In this document: positions 46,321 through 58,830 of the stretch, in pieces
Layout of the letters: each line of letters starts with the position of its first letter
Position numbering within the stretch: position 1 is the first letter of the stretch
DNA from: Sipunculus nudus
Lineage: Eukaryota > Annelida > Sipuncula > Golfingiida > Sipunculidae
DNA: 64,000 nucleotides
Direction: 5' to 3'
Assembly (NCBI GenBank): GCA_026874595.1
Contig: CM049313.1
Coordinates: forward strand, 79,060,659-79,124,658
The notes under the pieces: generated by a model
Seen by the model: only the letters and a program-made list of their open reading frames with translations
Told to the model about the DNA's origin: nothing
The model's database searches: none
Position numbers and translations under genes: made by a program

Positions 46321-47460
46321 TGTCTAAGCACAACGGCCACGTTATACCAGTTGACTACCTTGCTTCAACCAGTGGGTCGCAAAACATTAAAATGTTTTTG
46401 CTTTCCACATTACATAAAAATGATACAATTTGAGTTTATCCTATGAAATAAATTTTAAGTAAGATTCAATTTGGGCTTCTTGTACAAAAGAAATCCTGGA
46501 ATCTTGTATTATCGAGGTGTGGCTTGAAATCCTTCAAACGAGGTCAGCAGTCACATTTCCTGTCTCGTGCTGCCCTCTGGCCTCTGAGGAGAAATAACTG
46601 CTTTTGTCTCGCTAGTTTCAGCCATAAATTAACTAAATTACGGGAATTGCTATAAACAACGAGAAGAAATGACTAACATCGCTATATCTCTGTACACACG
46701 GGCTAAAAGAAGTTAACTCTTTTTCCGTATTTTTAATTATTTTTGTAAGATACGGGATAAAATTATAAGTACTCACTAATTAATATAATATTTATAACGC
46801 AATAGCATTGTATCTGAGCGTAATTACAGCAATTATTACTTTACTTTATTGAAGGAGTTAAAAAGAATTCAGTTTGGTCGTTTATCAAATAAAATAGAAA
46901 GAAAAGCAAATATAATATGCTTGCATTAAACGTACGGTGAATAAAGTTAATGTAATAGGTAAAAAAGGTTCACTAGAGCAGCACTCTCACTTTGATCAAT
47001 ACCATAGTAAATATTAACTAAAGTTATTTATAGTTAAGTGAAATCTATGATGTTGTTATAGTTGCTATCCGGGTATATGTAATAAATTATTTTGCTACAT
47101 GACTATTTTACACTTTATTAATATATACACAGAAATGCATATATGTTGAATGACGTTACTTACGGGAACGGATGATGAAGGATTACACTGAAAAAAAAAT
47201 AAAGGTTAAGCTAATTCTTATGTACACTATGTTTACCAAGTTTCTTCCCATAGTTTATGTTTCAAAATTTTCAATTGACATATATATCGATATAAAGATC
47301 GACTCAAGCACACCGACACGGTTACCGATTGGTGTGGTACGGATCCGTACTATTGTAAATGATTCTGACAGATTTCGATGAAAAAATATAGGTTTTCTCT
47401 ATGAATGGTTTATCAACCTAAGCACATATTGTAGTGACTATTAGCTTTTTTTCCAAAATT
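46321..47460. other. Noncoding gap
   Basis: AT-rich DNA after the satellite. Short ORFs only (for example 47172-47381), no domain and no repeat recognised. Confidence 0.45.
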
Positions 47461-47463
47461 TAA

Positions 47464-47712
47464 ATGCCTGAGGGATACTTGTTCAAAGAGTCCGCACCAA
47501 TTGCCAATATCCCTATACATGAGGTGACGTCTAGTGGGGAACTGAGATATGAGATACAGGAGCAAAGTCCGGGTAAATTTGTACTTACCCATTTTGGTAG
47601 AGAAGCGCTCAGTGAAGCGCTGAAAACGATAAACAGGAAAGAATTCAAGGGCCACAACCTCCGCAAAGAGGAAATCAAATTATGTGCAGAACTGAAAGAC
47701 CACCATATATAA
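47464..47712 (+). CDS. Hypothetical 82-codon ORF
   Basis: Opens with ATG directly after an in-frame TAA and has varied, codon-like composition (EGYLFKESAPIANIPIH near the start, charged C-terminus). No domain recognised. A minus-strand frame of 80 codons covers the same DNA, so one of the two is a shadow. Shortly 3' (47750-47785) is a ctgacga...gaaagc motif like those in the flanks of some retroelements. It may be a mobile-element scrap. Confidence 0.22.
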   Translation: MPEGYLFKESAPIANIPIHEVTSSGELRYEIQEQSPGKFVLTHFGREALSEALKTINRKEFKGHNLRKEEIKLCAELKDHHI

Positions 47713-48400
47713 ACACCTCTCTACCCGTTTCGACTTTCCATCTGACGATGAAGCCTTTGTACTTCGAAAGCTCGTGTGTTAATAAATAAGTTCTAGCAAT
47801 TATCAATGCTACGCACGGTTTGGAGCAAGCATTTAGTTCTGATGTCAAATAGTCTGTAATAATTGAATGTCTTGCTTGTACAATGTTACCATCATAAGAT
47901 ATCTTGGAATTCGACATTTGGTATAAGTGTTCTGTCTTTGAGTTGACCTTGTGTCGGAGTCTGGATGACTTGGACGAAAACGTTCCTGTAGAATGGTTGA
48001 ATGTCTTTGGACAAACCCGGAGCATATGTATGTCGAAAATCACGTTAATCCGTGATGTCAGAGGAGATACAGAAAATCACACAAATCGCGTTACGCTATT
48101 CATATTTAGATCCATTATATGCATGGTGTTATGTATAAAACTCTAAATTGTAACCAAGGGATTGGCCGGAGAATTTTTGAAGAAGTTGATATGATAAATG
48201 AAGTCATTTTTATATGAAAATATATTATGCTGAACATCGCCATTTAAAGTTGCCCTCCGAGCTTGTCAATCCGCCAGTCAAGGAACTTATTATCTTGCAT
48301 GGTAGTACAGTATAGGGCTGAAACTACGCTCTTTGAACAGCGCTTTACACATAGGCCAACTACCTATATCGTAAGCGCTGTTTGTTATGACCTTGTATCC
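47713..48400. other. Noncoding, with a dispersed repeat
   Basis: 47995-48110 (gaatgtctttggacaaaccc ... aaaatcacg ... tcagaggaga) resembles 56412-56510, so a dispersed repeat is present here. No gene. Confidence 0.45.
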
Positions 48401-48409
48401 TGAATCTCT

Positions 48410-49689
48410 TCACCAGAGGGGAGCACTGTATTTTGGTCCAATCAGATGAGACCCTGTGCTGAAGACAACACGTTTTACCAGCCAAGCCAGGAATACACGG
48501 AGCCAATGTTGTTCATTTCGTTTTGAGTGACAGCTCATAGCCCCGGCGACCGTTTGAACAAGCCACTGGCTCAGAGAGAATTGCCCCGCACGTGTGGTTT
48601 CTGGGCGGAGCCTGATGGCTGTCGAGTGTTTGTTGACTTGCATTGGTTGGCTGCTCGTCACATCAACAGTTTTTTTCAGCAGACAGGCCCATGTGCACCA
48701 TGTGGTGTTTAAGTGCATCATAAACGGCCAAAGCAAGCAGAGCGAAAATCTGTAGCTTCTTACACAAGCGCAAGATTTCCGCTGCCTCCGGAGCGTAGGC
48801 TGAAACGTGTTTTTGATAATTGCATTCCCGTATCACGCACAAAAACTGAGCACTGTGTTAAAGGTGTCTCTTTTAATGTGTGCAGCAGTCTTGCATGTGT
48901 CCGTGTAGCGCTAGCGTTGTCCTATTGCCATGGGAGACGCGCGAGCCGGGCCGGCCCAAGTGTGGGGTCTGAGGTGTAGAAACACAGCGCTCATGCTGAT
49001 CTGGATCTTTCTGGGCTGGTCGCGCTCTATAAGCGCGTGTCTTGTAATGTTCTTTGGGCGTGTGTATTATGTATTGTTGGTTTTATTCGATTGTTCGTGA
49101 AATAGAAGTTTCTAGAATTTTCGGGTGAAAAGTTATGAATAGGGGCTGTGTTTTAGAGCCGAGGGGGAGGAGAGAGAAATATTCCAGCGTACACGGAAGA
49201 GTGTGAGTCAGTTTGTGGACCTTTCCGATAATTGCAGCAGTTATAGATCTTCTTCGAAATTTGTAACGGATTTTATATAGTCTACAGTTTGCCTTTGGGA
49301 TCACTACCAGAATTTCACTTTTTTATTACAACATATTGATTTTGTGATTTAATGGGCCTATTATTCTCTGAGAAGATTTATGCGAACTGTTCATCTGAAT
49401 TATACGTTTTAAAGGACTTGTTGTCGTTGTGACAATGGTTGTATCTAGGTACTGTACACTTTATTTATTATACTGTGAAATTGTATTGATTTATTGTATA
49501 GTAATGTTAGGATTGTTTTAAGAATAAATTATAATTATTTGTTAACAAAAATCTAATGACTTCTTCATTCCCCTAGACATTTCACGTTGCCTGGTGTTAC
49601 AGTATTTGATTTTTTTTAAAATCTCCATTACAAATTCATGTTCGTCACGACTACGTGATCTGTTGTTATTAGTTTCCGTAACATAAAAT
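48410..49689 (+). repeat. Putative LTR of a Gmr1-like element, with promoter signals
   Basis: The right half (49160-49689) matches 58110-58616, which also leads to a tRNA-Pro-type primer site, so it is LTR/leader sequence. The left half shows promoter signals in order: CCAATCAGA near 48438, GGGCGG near 48603, an inverted CCAAT (ATTGG) near 48643 and CTATAAG near 49028. The left border is unknown. Confidence 0.55.
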
Positions 49690-49707
49690 TAGGGGCTCGT
49701 CCGGGAT
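49690..49707 (+). promoter_or_regulatory. Primer-binding site, tRNA-Pro type
   Basis: TAGGGGCTCGTCCGGGAT differs at one base from the classic proline-tRNA primer site TGGGGGCTCGTCCGGGAT. Related copies are at about 57632 and 58618. Confidence 0.8.
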
Positions 49708-49847
49708 GCTTAATAGTTTTGAAAATTTATTAGGCCTTGACCTAGACACATTGTTTACAATACATTGTTTACAAGATTACATATTGTTTACAATACATGG
49801 TTTACAGGATTTTTCTCAGTTTTTTTGTTATTGTGTTAAATTTTAAC

Positions 49848-52800
49848 ATGGCAGAATTCAAACCAGAGACATTTGTTGAAGATCCTGACCCTGATCAACT
49901 TGAACAGTTGACAAAAGATCAGTTGTTGTGTTTGGGACAACACTTAGGGCTAGGTGTGAAAAAAACCTTTGAGGAAGCCTGATATCATTGCTAAAATCAT
50001 GCAGGATCTAGTTAGCAAAGATTTAATTGATGTGAGTGAAGTAGAAACATAAGAAAACGACAGTCTTGCTATGCAGTTAGAATTTAAAAAGTTTGAAATG
50101 CAACATGAGCTCTCATTAAAAGAAAAAGAAACAGAAATTGAGTTAAAACGACGGGATTTAGAAAGACCTAAATTAGAACACAGTCTAAATGCTGCCACAA
50201 CTCACAGTTGTGATGTTACTAAACACATTAGACTTGTCCCACCTTTTAAAGAAAAAAGAGGTTGATAAATATTTCTTACACTTTGCGAAGGTAGCTGAAA
50301 AATTTACAATGGCCTAAGGAAAGTTGGACCAGGCTATTACAAAGTGTATTGACTGGCAAGGCCAGAGAAATTTCATACAGAGCTTCAAGTAGAAGCCGCT
50401 GCTGACTATGACCAGGTTTAACGGTTAATCCTAAAAGCTTATGAGTTAGTTCCGGAGGCTTACCGCCAGAAATTCAGAAATTGGGAAAAGCGCAAAGAAC
50501 AGACCTACGTAGAATTTGCTAGGACAAAAGAGCAGTTGTTTGATCGCTGGTGTAGTTCTAAAAATGTAATGAAAGATAATGACAGTTTGCGCCAGTTGAT
50601 TTTGCTTGAAGAATTTAAGCGCTGCATTAACGCAGATGTTAAACTTTTCTTGATGAGAAAAGTCCTGACACACTTGACATTGCTGCTCAATTAGCTGATT
50701 ATTATCCATTAACACACAAAATGTCCTTTACTAGCAAATCAAACCAGTCATTCACAAAAAAAGGAATGTAAATCAGTATGGTCAAAAGAAGTTTAAAGCC
50801 CAGTTACCCAGTACTAGTAGTCCTGATAGTTTAACATAGTCCATCGCTACACCTCAGTCCACGTCCACTGTGTCTGGGTCCAACAAAGACCAGTCATTTG
50901 CAAAGAAAATCTGTAATTACTGCAAAAAGGTAGGTCATCTAATATCTGACTGCTGGAAACTTGCAAATAAACCAAAGGATAAACCTTCTGGTTTTGTTTC
51001 AAAATCTATGCATAGCATAGTACAAGAGCCAGGCTTTATTCATGTAAATAAGGGGTACAACTCCTTTATTGACTCTAATAAAGAGTTTAATGCAACGGAG
51101 GCCAACGTGCCGTCTGACTCCAAAGAAGAATCCGTAGCTTGCGGGTTAAAAACCTCATTTGATTTCTGCGAGGATTTAATAAGGCTAGGTTCTTTCAAGA
51201 CTCATGCGAGGAGTATCCTCTAAAAAAGGCTTAGTCCTTTTATGACTCTTGCGAGAGTATTTCAAATGAGGCCAGGTCCTCTTATGACAAACAGAAGTTT
51301 GTTTCTGTTGACGAAAATTCCTCTGTTGACTCCCATGAGGAGTTTGATTGTAATAAGGATGTAGATTCCATTAGTGACTCTGAAAAAGAGTTTATGACTG
51401 ACACTGATAGACTGACACTATCAGTGTCAGTTCTTTGTTTGATGAAACTGAGGTAGTAGATTCATCTCCTGACTCCGAAATGGAGTTATTTGAGCCATTC
51501 ATAAATGATGGTTTTGTATCACTTTCAAGTGATTTTTTTCAGATTCTACCCCTTTTAGAATTTTGAGGGACACTGGTTCAGGCCAAACTCTCATGTTAGC
51601 AAACACTTTGCCATTTTCCAATAGGTGTTTTACTGGAGCACATGCACTTGTTAATGGTGTGTTTTCTGACAAGAACTACTTTATCCTTTAAGAGAATTCA
51701 TTTGCTGCTAGGCATTGATGTTGTAGGTGACAAAGTACAGTCTGTAGCAAGAGAGACAGAAAAGCCGTAACTTGATCAGGACACTGATCCTGAAAGTCAG
51801 AAATGTCCTGGTTTGTATCCTTCGTGTGTTGTAACTAGATCTATGGCCAAGAAAAACACACATGAGGATAATGGTCCAGATAATAACACTCTGGGAGTCA
51901 CTACAGTACAGGATGAAGCATTTTCTAGGTCAGAACTTATCGCGGAACAGCATAAGGACCCTGATATATCATGTTTGTTTCCCAGGGCAATTTCTAAAGA
52001 TGAACTGTCACAGAACCCATTTTGTTTCTATGTTAAAAATGGATTGCTTATTCGTAAATGGCGACCACCTGATGTATGCGTTGATGATAAGTGGGCCATC
52101 AAACATCAAATAGTTATGCCCAAAGCTATCGCAATGAAATTCTAAGCTTGGCACATGAGGCTCCTTTGTCTGGCCATTTAGGTATAAATAAAACTTATCA
52201 GAAAGTTAGTACAAATTTCTATAGGCCTAACCTCAGGACAGATGTTGTACAATATTGTAAATCATGCCACACATGCAAGATGGTAGGCAAGCCCTATCAG
52301 AATCCTCCTAAAGCCCCATTTAGGCCTTATTGGATTTAGGATTATTGTTGAATCTGTTGGACCACCGCCCAAAGCAAAATCTGGACATGAATACTTGCTG
52401 ACAATTATATGCGCATCTACCAGGTCCCCTTAGGCAATACCATAGCGCAAAATGTATGCTAAAAGTATTGTCAAGGCTCTGACAAAGGTTTTTTACAACT
52501 TTTGGATTACCAAAATCCGTCCAGTCTGACCAAAGGTCTAATTTTATGTCCGGCTTATTCCAATAAGCTATGCTTGAGCTAGGTATAAAACAGGACAGCT
52601 CTTCGCCATACCATACTGAAAGTCTGGGCGCCCTCGAGCGTTTTCACCAGACATTAAAAAAACATGACGGTCCATTAAAACTGCTTAAAGAAAAACTCTT
52701 GTGTGAAAATCCTGTTTCTCTTAGTTTGTTGCAGTATGTGTCAGACTTTCGCACTAAACTACACAATGCTTGTGAGATTGCAAAGTCTAATATAAAATCT

Positions 52801-53130
52801 GCACAAAGTAAAATGAAAACAAAGTATGACAAGCACACTGTACGTAGGTCCTTGCCTTACTTCCTATCCCTGGCAGACCTCTGCAAGCTAGGTATTTTGG
52901 CCCTTGCATTGTTGACAAAAAAGTCAGTGATTTAAATTAAATACTGTTGACACCAGATAGGCGTAAGAAAAAACACAACTGTGCCATGTTAACATGTTGA
53001 AACCATATTATAAAAGAAATAGCACATCAGATATTGTACATAATGTTACTGCTGTTAATTGTGTAAAAACTGACCCTGACCTAGTTAAAGTAGATACTGA
53101 GTATATTGTAGCTTTACCCTGGAACCACCT
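49848..53130 (+). pseudogene. Gmr1-like Ty3 retrotransposon gag-protease-integrase, broken
   Basis: Fragments in order: Gag start MAEFKPETFVEDPDP (49848); Gag capsid-like region (LVPPFKEK near 50236, then frameshifts and stops to 50720); zinc knuckle CNYCKKVGHLISDC (about 50912-50953); protease active site LRDTGSG (about 51565); integrase zinc-binding domain with HxxxxxGH ... CKSCHTC (52155-52280); integrase core ending with YHTESLGALERFHQTLK (about 52610-52660). Many frameshifts and stops make it dead. After the last integrase motif the text jumps to a GPLKLLKEKLL block, an internal deletion. Integrase directly follows protease, with no reverse transcriptase between, as in the Gmr1 group; reverse transcriptase and RNase H are missing altogether. 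Confidence 0.8.
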
Positions 53131-53263
53131 AATTTAATTTTGAACACCATAAACTGCAAACAAAACAGGCTTAACCTTTGCTTTACACATTACTACCTAT
53201 ACTACACAACTTATAATAAGGCATTTCATACATTTGTCTATTCAAATAAACTTTATATATATA

Positions 53264-53447
53264 CAGTGAAAACTCGTTGTGTCGAAGTCAATGGATCACT
53301 CAGAAAACTTCGATACATCCAAGGTTCGACAAAAGTGGGTTTTATTTGGTAATAATTTAACTAGATTTTTCCGGAATATCGAGCCTGTAACTTCGACATA
53401 AGCGGGTTATTCGACTTAAACGAGTTCGACACAACGAGGTTTCACTG
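53264..53447. mobile_element. 184-bp Tc1/mariner (pogo-like) miniature element
   Basis: Terminal inverted repeats CAGTGAAAACTCGTTGTGTC (left) and, reversed, CAGTGAAACCTCGTTGTGTC (right) match at 19 of 20 bases. TA dinucleotides flank it (53262-53263 and 53448-53449), the mariner-type target duplication. No transposase. A TA microsatellite begins at its right edge. Confidence 0.85.
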
Positions 53448-53448
53448 T

Positions 53449-53454
53449 ATATAT

Positions 53455-53510
<56 letters not shown>
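53449..53510 (+). repeat. TA microsatellite
   Basis: Long TA tract directly adjoining the pogo-like element, perhaps grown from the target TA. Confidence 0.9.
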
Positions 53511-54910
53511 AACAAATACATATACAAATATATTTCAGGTAATTTTAAGTATACAAATAAGTATCCACATCCTTATCAGTGTTGGCAAATATTTTGTCAT
53601 GCAGTTTTGTTTTATACATTTAAACACACAAGAAACACTTTGGTCTTTTAACATTTGCTATAATAATGTATTATCCAAATCAACCATACATTCAAAGTTC
53701 AATCATCTGGTATCTTTATGTCCTGCGATTCACAGATTGCACAAGCTGAAATATTGCCTTAACATTCTAGGCACACAAGGTTTTCCCTGTCTTATAACCT
53801 ATGGGCCTAAATACTGCAGATCATTTTCCTTTGGGATCCTCTTATTTTATTGTTTATGGCTTAATTATTTAAAGAAACTTTTACAACCAAGTGAGTGAAA
53901 GTTATTAGTATATGTACACACTGAACTTATAATAGCTAATTTATTGCTGAAATACTGGTGATATTCACCTATGAAATTATTATTAACATAAGCTAGAATA
54001 CATGATGGAATAAATAAATGCGTTAATAACATTGAATAATAATTAACCCGGTCAGGTAATATACAGGTAACAAGCCCTGAAGATAAAATCTAGCATAGGC
54101 TCTACTGGAAAAGTAAGGTCATGACAGACTTATATATCATATTAATTTAAATTAACAAATTAATATTCCAGGAAACCCTGGTTACACAGCCTTTTGACAA
54201 CACAACTGATAACTTTATTTTGAGTACTCAGAATAAGTTGAGTAAAAATAATATTAAAAAAATAATTGCATGGAGCACACTTGTTTTACAATTTATTATA
54301 TGGGGGGGGGGGGGGGGGAGTTGCTCATAGCTCATAAAATATATAACTGAAGGCACTGAGTGGAAGTAGGTACGAGGGTTGTGCTAATGGTCAAATCATT
54401 GAAACGCCAATTTAAATAAACCAACTGTTGAGAAAATCCAGAACTAAACTCAAAATTATGTTCAGTTTAAATCTTTGGAACCAGGTCTGACAGTGACAGC
54501 AAGCCGGCACACTGGTCCCGCGTTATCGCCTCAGACAGGTGTCTGATTCCGTGCACGTTCCCCTCTCTGCACTAGTAGTTGTACCCGCTTTATCACTGAT
54601 AATCCCTTGCTCTAAGTATCCGATAGCTGTCAGGAAGTATGATTAACAATACTTGGACGTAATACATCCCGGCAGAAAAACATAAACGAGAATGAATCCG
54701 ATACGACGCGTTGACAGATACATAGAAAACACCACGTGAAGCTATTGTTTTGGTAAAAGCGTTAGCGACGCAGAAACATCTGCGCATGCGCAACGACCAG
54801 GTAATTGTATTCATGCGACCAACATAAATATGCATGAGCCTGTAAAAGGTTCTTTCCATTACGTTACACACTTTTGTAAGTGTGCAACAAAATTTGATCA
54901 TTAACACTAT
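53511..54910. other. Noncoding gap
   Basis: Short ORFs (for example 53599-53898 plus, 54593-54907 minus) without recognisable domains. A G-run is at 54302-54320. Nothing else supported. Confidence 0.45.
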
Positions 54911-55311
54911 AGCTGTGTTTCCATGTATCCGTAAATTTCGTACGTCTCATACGCAAAAATCGCATCAAAAAATCTTTATATGATGAACTGTTTTCATGTG
55001 TACGTTTTGACGTGCTCCGTATGCATATCCGCAAAAACGGACCACATCGAAACGGATCGGTGAGCGATTCATCCGTTTAGCGGATGGCAAAAATGCCTAC
55101 ATTTCCCAACAGTGCCCCAGCGCCTGGTGGGATAAGACATATTGACCTTCTGCTTTCCTGTCGTCCTTGCAGTTTTAAAAGAGGCACGCGAAAGGGTATC
55201 CGCAAAAAAAAACATACGTACTTATGGAAACAGTTTTTGCGGACTGCGCGCTATGGAGCGTACGAACGTGTTTGGCGGATACGATTTTTACGGATACATG
55301 GACACACAGCT
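54911..55311. mobile_element. 401-bp miniature inverted-repeat transposable element
   Basis: Both ends read AGCTGTGTKTCCATGTATCC then GTAAAWWTCGTA when oriented inward (about 31 of 34 bases match). The interior is noncoding and itself rich in mirrored 'cggatac/gtatccg' motifs. Flanks are TAT and TTA; a three-base AT-rich target duplication as in PIF/Harbinger is possible but not exact. Confidence 0.75.
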
Positions 55312-57119
55312 TTACGGACCCTAGCGCACGGACCTCACGGATTACCCGGACCCCGTTTACTCGTTGTTTTACCATTTCTTTACTACATATTTTCACATCA
55401 CGTTTAGCCATATCACCCATGTGATCTTTTATTGTGTTTTTATCTCTATTTTATCATTTTTGTCTCAGTTTTTATTCATGATTTTATATTGCTATTTATT
55501 TTATTTATGTAGCGTTTTAAAAAGTATAATATTAAAAACATATACAAAATCATTGTTTTAGAACCTGTAGTTGCTTTAAATGCAAGTCTCAACAATTCAT
55601 TTCGGTATATATTATTGCCAACTTTAAATTGCATGGTTGTGATGAATGGAACACGAAACCTGTTGTTATGTCGAAGAGCTCTGATATATCAGTCTCTGGT
55701 CCGCAACGAATGTTAGTCCACTTCAAATAAATCTCCCCCAGTGTGCCCGCACTTTTATATTTTCATTTAAAATAAGACAAAATTATATTAAATGTGTGAC
55801 ATAAGTGCTATTTCCCCCCTCTTTCAGTCATAAATAAAACAATATGAGCGGTGGTTACTGGGGTCCGTCAAAATGGAACAGTCAGAAAAGTCAGGTAAAT
55901 GAGGTCCGTCTTCATCGAAATATTTTGTGAACTTAAATCTTTCAGTGAATTGATCATTTACAAATCTTCAACATTTAGGGACTTTGCTCTGATCTTACAT
56001 CAGCAATATTGGTGTTTATATCGATATAAATAATGGAAAAATGAAGAAATTGTTTTTCGGGGTCCTGGGACCGTGGGGTCCGGGTTTTACACACTGCCCT
56101 GCAATGACTACCGTTCGGAATTTTTTTTTTCTTTAAAAGATCCCCCTTTTGAGCATTCTCCTGACGCGAGATCCTCTTGTGCACGATAGACCTTTTCCCT
56201 GCGCAGAGGTTGCCTTTTGAGAAGGGATAACGAATGGGGATTATTTTGGGTGGGTCACCTTAAAATATAAGAAAATCCAAGATAGGGCCCCAAGAGTAAA
56301 ACTGTCCCGCCATCACACACTCTATGGCCATTGTGTTTCCGGACCCGAAGACAAAGAAAAGAGGCGCACGATTATGCACGCAATACGCAACTATTGCAGA
56401 TAAAAGTGGATGGAATCTCTTCGGAAAAACCCAGAACATATATGTGTAGAAAATCACGGCAATCCGTATAAGGTGGTATCAGAGGAGATCGCCTTACGCT
56501 ATTAATAAATAGATTACTTTTGCTCTTTACCTTCACTTCGACTAGAGACTAACATGTCTATACTTCGATTATAATAATAATAATAATATATATATATATA
56601 TATAGAGTGAGAGAGACAGAGAGAGAGAGAGAGATTCCCACATGTAGTATTTCCTTGAGATGTCGAATGCAGAAGCCTGGAAAGTTTATTCTCAAAAAAA
56701 AAAACGGACCAGTCTAGAGGAACATATCCTCAGTGTCCGCCTCTTCTGGCATTGATTCAGCACGGCCATGATCCCGGTATTAACACATCTACTATATTTA
56801 TCTGGGAAGTCATCGGATCAACCGATCCATTGTTAGAGAGAAAAATCCGAGTCCAGTTCATTAATACAGAATTTTGAACTCAAAACTGAAACCATGTAGT
56901 ATGGTATTTTACTAACGGATCACGCACGTGACAACAAAATACGTTAATACATACGGCGGACCATTTTTTTTCAATCGACAAGCCACACATGTTCCTAGAG
57001 ACCACGTTACCAGGTGATTCTCAGACATATTGCATATGTGGGCCATGATTATTATACAGGATATCGTGCGGGTTAACCTGTCAATGTTGACCTATCATTC
57101 AAAGGTGGAGTATTATCGG
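55312..57119. other. Noncoding gap with a dispersed repeat
   Basis: No gene recognised. 56412-56510 resembles 47995-48110, and 56515-56560 resembles 29015-29075 (gctctt.accttcactt). A TA/GA compound microsatellite is at 56570-56632. Confidence 0.45.
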
Positions 57120-58053
57120 ATGCTCTTAAATTTGCGGTTATAAACCAGTACTGAAAAGAAGGATCTTGACCTAGCCCGAAGCAATTACAGGTCAGTCAGT
57201 GATCTGACATTTCTCTCCAAAATCATAGAGAATTCTGCGGCAGTTCATTTCTACACACAAGTCTCATACACTACCAACGTATCTCAGTGCATACAGGGCT
57301 GGATTTATAGCACGGTAACGCTGCTGCTCCGCATATGCATTGATATTCTCCGGAATATGGAAAATCAGTGTATCACTTCAGATGTAGCAATAGAGTTAAG
57401 TGCTGCTTTTGATACGGTTAACAATTCGATACTAATGCATGTGCTGAGAAACGAATAATGCGGACCAATGGTTTACAACATATTTAAGGGACAGGAAGTT
57501 TACCGTCCAGATAAATGATAAGCATTCGCATCCAGTCGTTATTGATTATTCTGTACCATGTTACGGGGTGACATAAAAGCGGACCGAACTGTCTCTTGAA
57601 TCCCAGAGCAATTTGTCTTCGTAACAAAATTTGGGCTCGTCTGGGATGCTATATAGTTTTGAAAAATTATAAGGCCTTGACCTAGGCACATTGTTTACAA
57701 TACATTGTTTACAAGATTACATATTGTTTACAATATATTGTTTACAGGATTTATCTCGGTGGTTTTTTGTTATTGTCTTAACATCTTAAATGGCAGATTT
57801 CAAACCTGAGACATTTGTTGAAGATCCCGACCCTGATCAACTTGAACAGTTGAAAAAGATCAGTTGTTGCGTTTAGGACAACACTTGGGGCTAGGTGTAA
57901 AAAAACTCTGAGAAAGCCTGATATCATTGCTAAAATCATGCAAGATCTAGTTAGCAAAGGTTTAATTGAAGAGAGTGGAAACATAAAAAAAATGACAGCC
58001 TCCTTGCTATGCAGTTGGAATTAAAAAAGTTAGAAATGCAACATGAGCTAGCA

Positions 58054-58057
<4 letters not shown>

Positions 58058-58117
<60 letters not shown>
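58058..58117 (+). repeat. GA microsatellite at a gag/LTR junction
   Basis: About 29 GA dinucleotides join Gag sequence (gagctagcattaa) to LTR sequence (gagagaaatattccagcgg). Confidence 0.9.
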
Positions 58118-58123
<6 letters not shown>

Positions 58124-58767
58124 CCAGCGGACACGAAAAAGTGTGAGTCAGTTTTGGACCTATCCGATAATTACAGTAGTTTCAGGGATTCTACCAACTC
58201 TATGCAGATTTAGTGCGGCCTGTCTCCAGTTTGCTTTCGGGATTATCACAAGAGCTTTACTTTCGACTATTTGAACTGTTCACGTGGATTATTGGTTTTA
58301 AAGGACTTGTTGTCGCTGTGACAGAGGTGGTATCCAGTACTAGCTGTACACTTCATTTATTATACTGTGTAATTGTATTGCTGTTGTACTGTTGTTATAC
58401 TGTGAAATTGTATTGATTTAGTGTATTGTAATGTTAGGGTTGTTTTAAGAAAAATTTATAATCATTTGTTAAGAAAAAAACACTGACTTTTTTATTCATT
58501 CCCCTAGACATTTCACGCTGCCTAGTGTTACACATTCTGATTTTTTTTTATCTCCATTACAAATTTTATGGTCGTCACGACTATGTGATCTGTTTATATT
58601 AGGTTCCGTAACATAAATTGGGGGCTCGTCCAACGTGAAGGTAAACTTTGTGGCCCAGGAAATAAGCTCACGAAAGTGTGACTCCTGGGATAATTAATCT
58701 TGTTTCGATAGCAGAACGCTCTTAAGAGGACCGAACTGTCTCACTAGTGAAGCATGCTTTTCTAGCG

Positions 58768-58830
58768 AAGCGGTTGGTACGCCGGGCTTGTGCGCCGCCC
58801 ACATGGGTTCGAATCCCGGATCAGCTCAGT
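58768..58830 (+). other. tRNA-like segment in the LTR fragment
   Basis: tagcgaagcggttggtacgc (A-box-like) is followed by gggttcgaatcccgg (B box). It looks like a tRNA-derived SINE head or an incorporated tRNA relic; no clean cloverleaf is drawn by eye. Confidence 0.35.

Noticed and set aside
55084-55424. ORFs of 60-107 codons near the 401-bp element
   Set aside because: They run across the terminal repeat boundary and overlap on both strands, so they are chance frames in element DNA.
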